This document shows, piece by piece, positions 32,469 to 44,069 of a stretch of 64,000 nt of DNA (its first letter is position 1; every line of letters begins with the position of its first letter). This DNA comes from Xylona heveae TC161 (lineage: Eukaryota; Ascomycota; Xylonomycetes; Xylonales; Xylonaceae). Made by a program: the position numbers and the translations under genes. The stretch spans positions 377,294 to 441,293 of the forward strand of contig NW_017264207.1 in the NCBI RefSeq assembly GCF_001619985.1, written 5' to 3'. The notes below the pieces were generated by a model, which was not told the origin of the DNA, did no database searches, and worked only from the letters and a program-made list of their open reading frames with translations.

Positions 32469-34265
32469 TCAACAACGAGTTTCGACACCTTGTTTGCTGA
32501 CAGTCAAATATTTCACACCCTTGTAAGGCTTTACGCCCTCTCCAAGCCCTTTGCTCGTTCTCGTATTTATAACAAGACTGTCCACTCTGATACCGCTTGG
32601 CAACCAGCCTTTGACGGTAAATGAGACAGCAGCGGAAGAAGGCATAAGTGTCTTGTTCAGCTGTATTCGCCTCAGATCGCGCTGCTCATTTTGCTTGGAA
32701 GACGCAGCATTATCTGTTGCGTTGGCCAGAGAAGAAGTCTGATAAGTATCCTCATTGTAATCAACCGTATCTGCGGTTAAACGGAAGCCGCTATCTAGAT
32801 CATTGTCGTCGTCCTCGCTGAGTGGCCCGACAACGGTGCAACGAAGTGTGGCACCGCCTGTTCCGTTTGGCAGGACGGCTTCTTTGGCGGAGACTCGCCA
32901 TTCAACCGCCTTGTCTCCAGGCGAATAATGTGCCTCGCCACGGCTTGCGCGGAGATCAGTAAGGTTGCGAACACTAGAAGGTATTGGGATGGTCACAACG
33001 ATGGCTTCTAAAAGGGGTTGATTAGAAGAACCGCCAAATGCCGGAGAGGAATTTCCTAGGCGTGAGCTGATACCGCCGCCTCTAGCTCCAGCGCCGAGCG
33101 AGCCCGCAGTTGCGGAGCTGGGGAAGTTTGTAGACAGGAGCAGTCGCGCTTCGAAATCAGCCCCATTCAGACCTAAAGATGTCTTCATCTCAACCGAGGC
33201 GGGTAAATGTAGACTGGAAGCACTGTTCATTCCTTTGCCAGTTGTATTTGGCAGAAGATCGACCTCGTATCCAGCAAGCATGAAACGGCCATCGGGCGGT
33301 ACGAAGCTCAGTACACCTGGTTGTTCTCTCCACCTGGCTAATCTAACGCAGGGATGAAAGACGGGAAGTTCAAGGGTCTTGTCCAACCCTGCCTTTCCAC
33401 CAGGTGCTGTCAGAGTGAGTAACAGGTCAGGCACGCCAGATACCTTTGCTGTGCAAGCAATACTGCCGTTGGCGAAGGCTGAGAGGGGCCGCCCGGAAGG
33501 GGCGAGAATCACGGAAAGGGTCTCAACGATATCGACATATATTTCATTGGATGTATGTCGCACATTTGAACGGCGCCAAGGGAGCGCCGGAGTTGACGTC
33601 GAAGAGGGAGCAAGACCGTGCTGCCTTTGCAGCGACAAGCTCCCTGATGAGGACCCAAGCGCGGGGGAGGAACTGAGGATAACAATAACTGTCAATAGTT
33701 GAACAGCATAACACACGAAGGTCCAAGACATACACAGGAAGGCCGACACCCCCTAAAAGCTTTCCCACCCAGCCAGGCACATCCACAAAGTCTCTCAGGG
33801 CATTTGGTTCAGTATTGCAGACCGTACCCGCGTCACACATCTCCAGAAACAACTGCGCGACAACATCATAAGCCCCTTCAATCTTAGAGGCTAGTAATGG
33901 CGCACCAAGAAATTCCTCAAGGACATCAACAACCCTATGAAGGAATTCCAGTACTAAAAGCGGCTCGGTATCAACGGAAGCGGGCGAGATGAAGAGAAGC
34001 TGATCATGAATTAAGGAGAAGACCAGTGTGGGCGGGTTGGTGTTTGGAAGGTATATTAAAGGCGGGCGAGGCTCGGGATGAGCAAGATACAAAGGAAGAA
34101 TATCTCGAGCTGCCAATGGCCTGGAGTAGTAGACATGCTCGAGGATTGGGTTACTTGAATCAGTCAGTTTCATCTGCAAGCGCCAGGGAACAACACGACT
34201 GAGATGGCTTGGGTAAATTACTTATGCTGGTCAAAGATGTATACGGCCTCAATTCCGCCGCTCAT
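32469..34265 (-). CDS. apm3: AP-3 adaptor complex mu subunit
   Basis: This is the medium chain of the AP-3 clathrin-type adaptor, which recruits cargo with tyrosine or dileucine signals from Golgi or endosome to the vacuole. Exons are 34222-34265, 33734-34153 and 32469-33672, giving 555 residues. Splicing yields MSGGIEAVYIFDQHNNPILEHVYYSRP, the longin-like N-terminus typical of mu3. The longin domain runs to about residue 155. A Ser-rich linker and the mu-homology domain follow, containing NEIYVDIVETLSVILAPSG and WLPSGIRVDSL. The domain closes with KPYKGVKYLT. An ATG inside the first intron (MQMKLTDSS) is not the start. Low-complexity Gly/Ser inserts (SAGARGGGISSR type) lie within the homology domain. 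Confidence 0.92.
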
Positions 34266-34608
34266 TCTTTATGCTGACTAGGGACTCGAGAGTTTATCTC
34301 GAGCATTCCTGCATAGAATTGCTGACAATAGCGTAAGTTGCTTGGGGTTTGTCGGTGTGCCCCGCGGAAGCTGCGCGAGTTGGTAAACGTTGGTTGGTTT
34401 GTAGTGTCATGATCCGCAACGCAGCGAAGCGCTGCCGATAGCGTCCACTCAAGAGCATCGGAGTTCTTGCTCCGACTTTTGTCGGGGTCCTAAACATCAA
34501 CAGCTCCACCTACGAACAATACCGTCATCCTTCACCATTTAGGGTGTACTCCGCTGATTCACATCTCCTTTGATTCGAATATTCTAGTCCTTCCGACACT
34601 TGTGCGAA
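34266..34608. promoter_or_regulatory. Divergent promoter region apm3 / Dmo2-like
   Basis: These 343 bp lie between outward-facing start codons and must serve both genes. No individual element was identified. Confidence 0.5.
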
Positions 34609-34964
34609 ATGGGCCGTGACCCTTCCATCCCCACGCTGTACCAACTGGAGCAGCCAGAGAAACTGGAAAAAGTGCTTGAGCAAGACAAGCCAGAAGACTG
34701 TCTTCCCTGCAAAGTTATAGGTATCTACACTCTCTTGTTTGTTTAAAATTATCAACTCATTGCTCACTCATTATTTTTTCAGGTTCCGGTGCATTTATCG
34801 GTCTTGGAGCCTACAGTTACTTTTCGGGTCAAAGTCAACTGCGCAAACAGCAGGCAGCGATAGTAAAGAGTGGATCAATGTTTGGCATGCGCTCCCGCCA
34901 AGCGGGCATCACTACAATAGCCACCGTCCTAGTAGGCATGGGAGTTTGGCGGCTGACTCACTAA
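34609..34964 (+). CDS. Small mitochondrial membrane protein, DMAC1/Dmo2-like (DUF4536)
   Basis: This is a small two-exon protein of about 97 residues. The first exon ends KPEDCLPCKVI; after an intron of about 61 nt the frame resumes GSGAFIGLGAYSYFSG. The CLPCKV..G layout followed by a glycine-rich membrane segment, a short basic loop (LRKQQ) and a second membrane segment (ITTIATVLVGMGVWRL) matches the DMAC1-like domain (DUF4536). Yeast Dmo2 and human DMAC1 (a complex I assembly protein) belong to this family. It is probably in the inner mitochondrial membrane. The assignment is by pattern and is likely but not certain. Confidence 0.75.
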
Positions 34965-35528
34965 AATTTCTGGGCATATAGCCGCGCAAAAGCATATACA
35001 TTAGAGGGAGGATCGTTTTGAACCGCCATGTACAGTATATCTAATAAACATCTGGGGCGTCACGGAGTTCAAGAGATTGGAAATTCAGAAAGGCTCCCAC
35101 TTCACTCATCTTATATCGCAATTAGTCGATTATCTCCAATAGTCAAAATTTCATTTCGGCATACGAAAGGTATCAAGCTATATCTAATGTTAAGGTGTTG
35201 GTAGAAGCGAAATGTGCCGCTCTCCAAAAAGTAGAGCAGATGACTAAATATACGGATCTCGGAAGGAAAAGGAAATGCTTCAGACGATTCCCATAAAGAT
35301 ACAGTCAGCGAAGACTAGACCCTCTCATCGTTATAAAGCTGTCCGCCTCCTCTAATATGGTGGGTTATGATATGATCCATAATGCAATGAGAACAGATGA
35401 TATAGGAAAAGAAAAGCAGCTATACCAGACCCTGAAATGCTGAAAGACTCCGTAAATGCTCAGTGGCCCTCGTCGAGCATCTAAACAATCCGAAAAAGAA
35501 ATGTACAAAGAAATGCAATGATGCCGTA
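34965..35528. other. Intergenic region (convergent 3' ends)
   Basis: These 560 bp lie between convergent genes. They are AT-rich, with no gene or structure recognised beyond likely 3' UTRs. Confidence 0.5.
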
Positions 35529-36365
35529 TTATATGAATCGACCTCTCTTACTGCTCCCGATTCCCTCCTTTCCGCTTGTGACGCTGCTAATGTCGAAGAA
35601 TTCACCGAAGGGAAGTCTCCGTTTGGAGCCGGCACCGCTTCCTAGACCGGTCGATGAACCCGGGGGCCTCGTTGCGCTGCGGGAACCATGTGCCCCAAAT
35701 CTCGTCACCGGCCGATTGTGGCGTGGAAGGACTTCGAGCGTAAATGAAGGTGCCGAGGTCTGCTGAGCAGTAGCCTCATCGGTTTTGTCCTCAGAAGTCT
35801 CAGTAGAGTCCTGCGAGCCATCCATAATGATCTCTTCGGGGTAAGGATGACCCGATCGAAATGTAAACATTTCGAAGTTTCTTTGCGCTTCGGACTGAGT
35901 TTCATGGGTTGCATTGGTAGTAGATGGCGGTGCTGACTCCGTCCGCAGCGGAGGTTCTGAAGTCGTCTGTTCTTGGTTCGAAACATTCCGACCCGACATG
36001 CGTTGTACTGCCGGAGAGGATGTCCTCACTGGCTTGTCGGTCTCTCGCTCGTCATCACTGTCCACCCCGGCTTGCGGCCGACTGCCATCCAGCCGTTCAG
36101 TGGCCCACTGTCGAACTCTCCAACCTTCACCATCACCGAGTCCCAGATTCTCCTTATCCAGAAATGACAATAGATCATCTAGTGCATCTTGATAACCTTC
36201 TTGACGAGCATGGGCTTGGTCTCCGGCAGCGGTTTTGTAGAGATTGGTGACCGAAAGGGCAGCCGATTTAAAAGCTTGCAGTAGATCCTCGGTCGGGTGT
36301 AGAGCCTGTGGACGAGGTGACGAAGGCTGAGGGAGGGATGTGTTTAGGCTCCTCATGGAATCCAT
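35529..36365 (-). CDS. DUF4588/HAPSTR1-like protein
   Basis: This is a single-exon protein of 278 residues. The N-terminal region LLQAFKSAALSVTNLYKTAA, then ARQEGYQDALDDLLSFLD, then GEGWRVRQWATERL forms a helical domain. It resembles the DUF4588 (C16orf72/HAPSTR1, UPF0472) family, linked in animals to stress resilience with the HUWE1 ubiquitin ligase. The rest is acidic, Ser/Thr-rich and disordered. The C-terminus is basic (GSKRRLPFGEFFDIS, SSKRGRFI), consistent with nuclear localisation. Family assignment is by recognition of the N-terminal helices and is moderately secure. A biochemical role is unknown. It is divergent from the ISWI gene. Confidence 0.7.
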   Translation of the reverse strand: MDSMRSLNTSLPQPSSPRPQALHPTEDLLQAFKSAALSVTNLYKTAAGDQAHARQEGYQDALDDLLSFLDKENLGLGDGEGWRVRQWATERLDGSRPQAGVDSDDERETDKPVRTSSPAVQRMSGRNVSNQEQTTSEPPLRTESAPPSTTNATHETQSEAQRNFEMFTFRSGHPYPEEIIMDGSQDSTETSEDKTDEATAQQTSAPSFTLEVLPRHNRPVTRFGAHGSRSATRPPGSSTGLGSGAGSKRRLPFGEFFDISSVTSGKEGIGSSKRGRFI

Positions 36366-37206
36366 GATGGAGATTTTGCTGCTGAATTGACCGTAGCTTT
36401 ATGAGAAAAGATTAGCAAAGCAGACAAAGAGTAGGTATCGAGGGAAAAGCTTACCTAAAGGCGCTTTTGTAACCCTTTGATACGATTTAATAGGTATCTT
36501 CTTGCCCTGATCTCGAGGAAGCGTGTATCCCAAGTAGGTAGAGAAAATGGCTGGCAGCAAGATCCGCTAGATGGAAAAGCTATCGTCAAGTGCAACCAAA
36601 AGTCAGTTGAAGTGGCAGAAGTCATCAAAGTGGATCCCCACCATCAACGGTTCGCTTTAGTGGCGTAGAACGTTCGAAGTTCGCTTTGGCCCCATACTGC
36701 ACTGTACTTGAATCCCAGTAGGTGACTGTACGGAGTTTAGTGACTACGGCAATACTAGAATGCTACGGGGTGTTAGATAGACCCGTCACGCTGCGCCTTC
36801 ACGTCCTGCAGTGACAGAAAGCGCGCTAAACCCCATCAGAAGCGCTCTCTTCGCTTCAGGCACAATCGACTACCCTTTCGCTTGTTGCACAAATAAGCGC
36901 GCGTGGATTGACTCTCTATCTTAGCGTTCCCTGGTTACTCGCAAACTGTAAGTTCAATACGCGACTTGTCTACTTGAACGCCTCTGCTCTTTCATACAAC
37001 CCCCGACGATTTACCACAGATTTAAGCCTTCGCCCGTCGCACGCACTTGCAGGAGATTTCATAGTTGCCCGAACGGAAAGAACTCAGGATCTGTGAATTT
37101 GAGTCTTAGCTCTTTCGAAGTTGAGGAGTTCTATGGGCAGCAGCTTCTAGCCAAGGCGGTCTAATTTCAAACGCGCGACTGTGACCCTTGTTGAGGTCAA
37201 CGCATA
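36366..37206. promoter_or_regulatory. Divergent region between DUF4588-like gene and ISWI
   Basis: This gap of 840 bp separates outward-facing start codons. Short frames at 36477-36668 and 36908-37096 match nothing and have no good splice partners. Both promoters should lie here. Confidence 0.5.
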
Positions 37207-40200
37207 ATGGCGCCTTCTTTGGATGAACGGACAGAGTCACAGGATGTCTCTGACGTGGATACCCAAATGGCGGATGCGCAAGACGTTGCGATAGATGATT
37301 CTCATATTCAAGGCAGAGACGGTAGCATGATTGTAAGAACTTCATCCACTTCTCCCTGAAAATGCGTAGCGGACAATCGACTTGGGTTATGTAACGGGAA
37401 GTTTTATGAGCGCTAACTCATCAATTAGGATACTCCGGACTATACTGTAAGTCGTCAGGCTAGAAGAAAGGCGATAGGTCGCGCAACTTCCCACGAGGGC
37501 ATACTGATATCAGACTTATCAGGACTCCGATACCAATCCCAATACCACAGCGAGCAGTGTTGCCGGGGACATTCCTGAAGATGGACGCAGACGTCGTTCT
37601 GAAGCGACGGAGCTGAGAAAGAGTGTGTTTGGCAAGAAACATAACCGCCTAGACGAAAACAAGGTAAGACTCAAATTCTCTGCGTTGATTGTTCGGAGCT
37701 CCAATATCTAACACGAAACCGTAGGAGGATGACTCGGTTCGTCGATTTCGATATCTGCTTGGCCTTACCGATCTTTTCCGCCACTTCATAGAAACCAATC
37801 CGAACCCACGTGTAAAGGAAATAATGGCCCAGATTGATCGTACGGCCGAGGAAGCACACAAAAGGGATAAGCGAGGCCATGCTCGGAGCGGTGGAGCGGG
37901 CGGAGAAAGACGACGGAGAACGGAACAGGAAGAAGATGCGGAGCTTCTTAAGGATGAGCGACAGGGAGGTTCGGCAGAGACGGTCTTCCGAGATTCGCCT
38001 GGTTTTGTCAAAGGTGAAATGCGAGACTACCAAATAGCTGGCCTGAATTGGCTTATCTCTCTCCACGAAAATGGCATCTCTGGAATCCTTGCGGACGAAA
38101 TGGGTTTGGGAAAGACTTTACAGACCATCTCCTTCCTGGGTTACCTGCGACATATCTGCGGCATAACCGGACCCCACCTGATTGCCGTTCCCAAGTCAAC
38201 GCTGGATAACTGGAACAGGGAGTTTGCCAGGTGGACCCCAGAGGTCAACGTCTTGGTTTTGCAAGGCGCAAAGGAGGAAAGACATCAACTCATTAACGAA
38301 CGGCTGATTGACGAAAAGTTCGACGTTTGTATAACGAGTTATGAGATGATTCTTCGAGAAAAGTCGCATCTTAAGAAGTTTGCATGGGAATACATCATTA
38401 TTGACGAGGTGAGTACTCCATGTTCCTCTCCGCCTTGGCCGCAAACCGAGTTCTAATCCTTTCAATAGGCGCACCGCATCAAGAACGAAGAATCGTCGCT
38501 CGCGCAGATCATCCGAGTCTTCCATTCCCGAAATCGTCTCCTGATTACCGGAACCCCTCTTCAGAACAACTTGCACGAACTCTGGGCGCTGCTCAATTTC
38601 TTACTTCCCGATGTCTTTGGAGATTCTGAGGCGTTTGATCAGTGGTTCTCTGGCCAGGATTCTGATCAGGATACCGTCGTACAGCAACTTCATCGGGTTC
38701 TTAGGCCCTTCCTTCTCAGACGAGTTAAGAGTGACGTCGAGAAGAGTTTACTACCAAAGAAAGGTAAGCCATTTCTTATCCTGCATGTACCCTTCCCTAG
38801 CTCTAATGTTTGCGCACAGAGATCAACCTGTATATTGGAATGTCGGAGATGCAAGTCAGATGGTATCAGAAGATCCTCGAAAAGGACATTGATGCTGTTA
38901 ACGGTGCTGCTGGTAAACGGGAATCGAAGACGCGACTTCTCAACATCGTCATGCAGCTCCGCAAATGTTGCAACCACCCCTACCTATTTGAAGGAGCGGA
39001 ACCAGGACCACCTTATACGACGGATGAGCACTTGGTCTTCAATGCTGCGAAAATGGTCATGTTGGACAAGCTACTTATACGTATGAAGAAGCAAGGCAGC
39101 CGAGTCCTGATTTTCTCGCAAATGAGTCGACTGCTTGATATTCTTGAGGATTATTGCGTCTTCAGGTCGTTCAACTATTGCCGTATTGATGGGTCTACCG
39201 CTCATGAAGATCGAATCATGGCCATTGATGAGTACAACAAGCCCGATTCTGAAAAGTTCGTCTTCCTGCTCACAACGCGCGCTGGAGGCCTTGGTATCAA
39301 TTTGACGAGTGCCGACATCGTTGTTCTCTTCGACAGTGACTGGAATCCTCAGGCCGATCTACAAGCGATGGACAGAGCTCACCGTATTGGTCAAACCAAG
39401 CAGGTGGTGGTTTACCGATTTGTTACCGAAAACGCCATTGAAGAAAAGGTCTTGGAACGGGCTGCTCAGAAGCTCCGCTTGGACCAGCTTGTTATCCAGC
39501 AAGGTCGCGCCCAACAGCAGGCCAAGGCTGCTGCATCCAAGGATGAATTGCTTGGTATGATCCAACACGGTGCTGAGAAGGTCTTCCAATCAAAGAGTGG
39601 AACCGGCGCCAGTGGAGAAAATAATGAGATTACCGATGAAGATTTCGATACAGTTATGCAGCGCGGAGAGCAAAGAACTGCCGAACTCAACGCTCGATAT
39701 GAAAAGCTTGGCATTGATGACCTTCAGAAATTTACTTCAGATTCCGCGTACGAATGGAATGGTGAAAACTTCACTAACCGAAGAAAGGAGATCGGTATCA
39801 ACTGGATCAATCCTGCCAAGCGTGAACGCAAGGAACAGTCTTATTCGATGGATCAATATTACCGTCAAGCGCTTTCGACCGGAGGCCGCACTGCCGATAC
39901 GAAACCCAAGGCTCCGAGGGCGCCAAAGCAAATTGCTATTCACGACTATCAGTTCTTCCCTGCCCAGCTCGTAGAGCTACAGGAGCGCGAGACTGCCTAC
40001 TTCCGCAAAGAGATTGGATACAAGGTGCCACTGAATGATGATGAAGAAGTTGAACTGGAGGAACGTGAGGCAGAACGCGATTTGGAGCAAAAGGAGATTG
40101 ACGAGGCTGTTCCACTCACGGAGAAAGAGCAGGAGTTGAAGGCATCCTTGGCCGAAGAGGGTTTCGCACACTGGTCCCGAAGAGACTTCCAGCAGTTCAT

Positions 40201-40998
40201 CAACGCGTCAGCCAAGCATGGCCGGAAGTTCTACGGTGATATTGCCGATGAAATGGGCGGCAAAACTGAAGAAGAAGTGAGAGACTACGCACAGGTCTTT
40301 TGGGAGCGATACACGGAGATTCAGGACTATCCCAAGTACCTTGCCACGATCGAAACAGGCGAGGAAAAGGCCCGGAAGATGAATCACCAAAGGAAGATGC
40401 TCCGGAGGAAGATGGAGATGTACCGGGTCCCTCTTCACCAACTGAAGATCAACTATTCGGTTTCAACTACCAACAAGAAGGTCTATACTGAAGAGGAAGA
40501 TCGTTTCCTCCTTGTCATGTTGGACAAGTATGGCGTCGATGGCGAAGGTATCTATGACAAGATCCGCGACGAGATTCGCGACTCGCCCATGTTCCGCTTC
40601 GATTGGTTCTTTTTGAGCAGGACGCCTGTCGAGATCAGTAGACGGTGTACCACTCTCTTGACCACCATTGCCCGGGAATTCGAGGCTGGTGACTCCAAGG
40701 TAAACGGCACGACCAAGGGACGAGGCCGCGACCGAGAGGAAGAAGATGAGGTTGAAGAAGAAGAAGCCGCTCCACCAAAGAAGAGGGCCAAGAACGGCGT
40801 CAAGGTAAGGCATTTGACTTCTCAATAATGAGGATACATGTTTACAAATGGTGGCAAATACAGAACAAGCAGCTTGACAATGTCAAATCAAACACCCCAA
40901 GTAAGGCCACTTCAGCTTCCAACTCTCGTGCGGGAAGCGTTACCTCCACTGCTTCCAGCACCCCTGCAAAGGGCAAGTCCAAGGGTAAGAAGAAATAA
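37207..40998 (+). CDS. ISWI chromatin-remodelling ATPase
   Basis: This is an SNF2-family ATPase of the ISWI class, which slides and spaces nucleosomes in the nucleus. The start [14 protein letters not shown] at 37207 is followed by several small exons, then a long body; the protein is about 1,110 residues. Order of parts: an acidic N-terminus, the AutoN-like region ([17 protein letters not shown]), Walker A DEMGLGKT, and DEAH split by an intron ([13 protein letters not shown]). The helicase C lobe follows with [13 protein letters not shown] and DRAHRIGQ. Next come the HAND region, SANT ([19 protein letters not shown]) and SLIDE ([18 protein letters not shown]). A Lys/Ser tail, reached through a last intron after NGVK, ends KGKSKGKKK. 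All expected ISWI domains are present and intact. Confidence 0.95.
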
Positions 40999-41555
40999 GT
41001 TCAGCCTTCAACCTATGAGCATGGCTGCCTCGAGCCAACTTCGTTCTCACAGTGAAACTTGAATTAGTCATTGCGCATCATTATGTCATTAATATCATGT
41101 TTGAGTTGAGCGTTTCGATAGGGAGCTTTTCGGTAAAGTTTTTTGGGAGCGTTTTGAATTTCCTTAATCTTTCTCTTTTTACATGCAGGTAGTGGAACAG
41201 GTCGAGCTTAAATACCGCTAAATTGGTATTGCGCGCGGGCGTTAGCTAAATACGAGCTTTTAAAACTAAAATACGACATATACCATTACGTCTATATGCT
41301 TTCTAGAAGGCGAAGCAATACATGTCAAGAAATACACGTGTCGAGATTGAGTTCCTCATAACGTGATCATTTAGCTCTGTACTGGTCCAGTGGCAGATCA
41401 TAACATATAAACAGCTGCGTTCACTTTCTATCCTGTACACCACTATATCACTTCAACATCTTGGGCAGCCGCCTTTCTCCGCCCTCTCTTTTCATACTTA
41501 AGTGTCAAATAGGCAAAACTAAAGTCATCTATATCTCTCCTGTAGACTCTTCATT
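40999..41555. other. Intergenic region (convergent 3' ends)
   Basis: These 557 bp between ISWI and the HAD phosphatase are AT-rich. No gene or RNA was recognised. Confidence 0.5.
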
Positions 41556-43188
41556 TTATTTTCGCTCCAATGCACTTTCCGCCTGCGAGCGCGTATCAGG
41601 ATTCTCTTCGCCCTGATCAATCTCTCCTACAAATCCATCTTCCAGAATCGGAATCAGTTCGTCTAGTCTGTTACGCCGTCATGCGATTTGTCAGTTGGAC
41701 CGCCAACACAACATTTACATAAGTGAATACATGACTGCAGGGTATAGAGAACTAAGACCGAGGACTGTGTGGGGAAGGAAGGGGGGGGGGGGGGGGGGGG
41801 GGGGGAGGTGGGAAGAAGGAGTAAAGAGTTATGGGGGATGGAAAAACATAAATAAGTCGCACCTGGTAATACATAAATCTGTATGCTCATGTTTTGCCAA
41901 ATGCGCATTGACTTCGTTGACCAGCAACACAGTGGCAGCCCCTGCGCGGTATCCCGCCGTCATGTCGTCCATGCTGTCGCCTACCATGATCAGGCCGGTG
42001 CCGCCGTCGGATAATGCCCAGCTCTGCGCAATGTGCAAGATACCAGCAGGGTCGGGCTTCGGGGGACGAAATTCGCGAGTGATAATGGGATGGAAGACGT
42101 GCCCATTAAGAAATTTGGTGATGAGGTGGCTCACGGGTTTACTATGTTGCGTTTGATGAGAATGTTTAGTGGGGCAAGATATATGGGGTAAGGAATTAAT
42201 ACAGAGAAGGAGATGTAGATGAAATGAAATGAAAAAGAAGAGGCATACTCAAAATTCCGCGTGCAGATCCCCTTTTGCACTCCGCGTGAGTCAAGGTACT
42301 GCATTAATTCAACGAGTCCGGCCTGCGGCTTCTGCGCGAGCATTGCTCGTCCTTCAATCTCCTGGATTGCTTTCATGGCGTTGTTTTGCTGCTCCAGCGT
42401 GGGGAGAGAGTATATGTGTTCGAGAATGTCGACGCTCTTGGGAATGCCGAGTGCTCCTCTGTTTTGTGAGGTCTCAATTGTAAGTTCTTTTTGCTTTCTG
42501 GGTAGGAGCTCTGAGGAGGTGATGTTGGTAAACTTTTGCATACCTCATTTCTTTGAACATGTATGTCTGTGGTTCACTATACAAAACGAGAGAACTTAGC
42601 TGGAGCGCAGGAAGAAAAAAGGGTATATCTCGTAGCACAGTAAAAGCATGAGAGATCAAAGATGTGCATAAATAGACCTCCGTAATGGCGGGTTGTATCT
42701 TGAAGCATGAAGTATGACCTGGAGCATTTTTTTCTACCCCTTTTTCCTTTCCTTTTTCCTTTCCTTTTTGCTTCCTTGGAACATTCCATATAACTCGCTA
42801 ACAAATGAAAGCATTCCAAATTTTAGAGGTTCGAATTAAAGAGTTTCGAAAACGAAAATATAGAGAGGCGAGCGGGTCCATGAATACCAATCAATGCTGT
42901 GTAACATGAGACGATAGACGAAATGTACAAATACGACATCTTCAACATAACTCGAACTTGAATTTCCCAATAAAAAGAAATTGACAAGATAACAAGCAAA
43001 ACTCACCATAATGTACCATCAACATCAAATACAATCCCCTGGAGCTTCGGAGCGTCCGATGCTCTCCCCTTCTCGGGTTGCAGGGGAGCAAACCGCCGAG
43101 GTCGCCCGGGCTTTTCGAATGGCATAGAGGGATATACGCGGAAATATTTGAAAATAGGTACTTGTAATGATAACAGTCTAGACGTCAT
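41556..43188 (-). CDS. HAD-superfamily phosphatase, YOR131C-like, mitochondrial candidate
   Basis: This is a haloacid-dehalogenase-type hydrolase resembling yeast YOR131C. Motif I is GIVFDVDGTLW, motif II includes KGICTRNFE, the motif III lysine is in RPPKPDP, and motif IV is MVGDSMDDM. The N-terminus (MTSRLLSLQVPIFKYFRVYP) is basic and hydrophobic and may be a mitochondrial presequence. The model needs at least four introns. The first, between GTLW and EPQTYMFKEMR, is about 420 nt, long for this window. The last (41668 to about 41862) contains a 25-nt run of G on the plus strand. The final exon reads LDELIPILEDGFVGEID and ends at 41556. Substrate is unknown; phosphoglycolate-like small phosphates are typical of the subfamily. 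Confidence 0.85.
41781..41805 (+). repeat. 25-nt homopolymer G run inside an intron
   Basis: There are 25 consecutive G on the plus strand (C on the coding strand), within the last intron of the HAD phosphatase gene. Such runs can form G-quadruplexes and are length-unstable. The exact count is also prone to sequencing error. Confidence 0.9.
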
Positions 43189-43786
43189 GGAAAGCCTTCA
43201 GCTGGCTCATGTCTTTCGAGTTCTATATGAGGTTTATTTCTATCATAGTGGGGCAGTTGTCATGTTATGATAGATGCGGAGTACGGTAGCGGCTTCTATG
43301 CGCAGCCGTATTTATCAGTATATCTTCACGATTAGACTTTCTGCTGCCCGTAGCGTGCATCGAGAGCCATAAGGGTTATCCTTGCATGGCGAACCACGTG
43401 GTAGGTATGGACAGGGCTGCTTACCACCACTGCCTACTGATGGATCCTTTAGGCTTCAACATGCAGGTGCTTGGGTGATAATCAAGTGGCAATTCTTGGT
43501 GGGAATTATAGTTATTATGTGAATCCTTACTTTTCCGGTGTATCGAGTATTTTGTGGACGAGCTCAAATAAAGACCATCATACGAAAAAAAAAAGATAAA
43601 ATAAAAAACAAACAGAGTATAAATAAAATACCCATGTTTATGCCTCAAGTCACATAGAAATCTCCACCGAGGATTATGAACCAAAAATTCCATAACAAGA
43701 GCGTTATAAAAAATAAAAATGGAACAGAAACTTGTAAAGGTAACGCGCTGTAAAAGTTCAAACGCAAAAAAGAAGCAAAAAGAATT
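43189..43786. other. Intergenic region
   Basis: These 600 bp lie between the HAD phosphatase start and a tRNA gene. They are A-rich near 43587-43620. No gene was found. Confidence 0.5.
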
Positions 43787-43866
43787 GGCGTTGCCCGGAA
43801 TCGAACCGGGATTGGAACGGCGCTGTGAATCCACAACGTTACGTGCTACCATTACACCACAACACC
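43787..43866 (-). tRNA. Probable tRNA-His (GUG) with a short intron, copy 2
   Basis: This copy is identical over 78 of 80 positions to the copy at 21698-21777. The acceptor strands here are GGTGTTG and CAACGCC, so the only two differences form one Watson-Crick pair (C-G there, T-A here at positions 5 and 68). All stems therefore still pair, which argues that both copies are functional. The anticodon reading (GTG with an intron of about 10 nt) carries the same uncertainty. It marks the left side of the accessory block. Confidence 0.75.
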
Positions 43867-44069
43867 TATTGGATGATTGGTTGTTTGAAGGACGTTTAAA
43901 ACTTCATATATTCCATTGAAATCAAATAACAAACCTTACTATTCACCGTCGCTGGAGCTAACATTACACATATTGTCAACCCTGAAGGGTAAAGACCGCA
44001 TTCATGTGTAGAGATTATAATAAGTATTTATCTTTTTATCATGCATATGCTTCATATTGTAAATATACT

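Noticed and set aside
34154-34179. ATG of the frame MQMKLTDSS as the AP-3 mu start
   Set aside because: It lies in an intron. The spliced form MSGGIEAVYIFDQHNNPILEH matches the family N-terminus.
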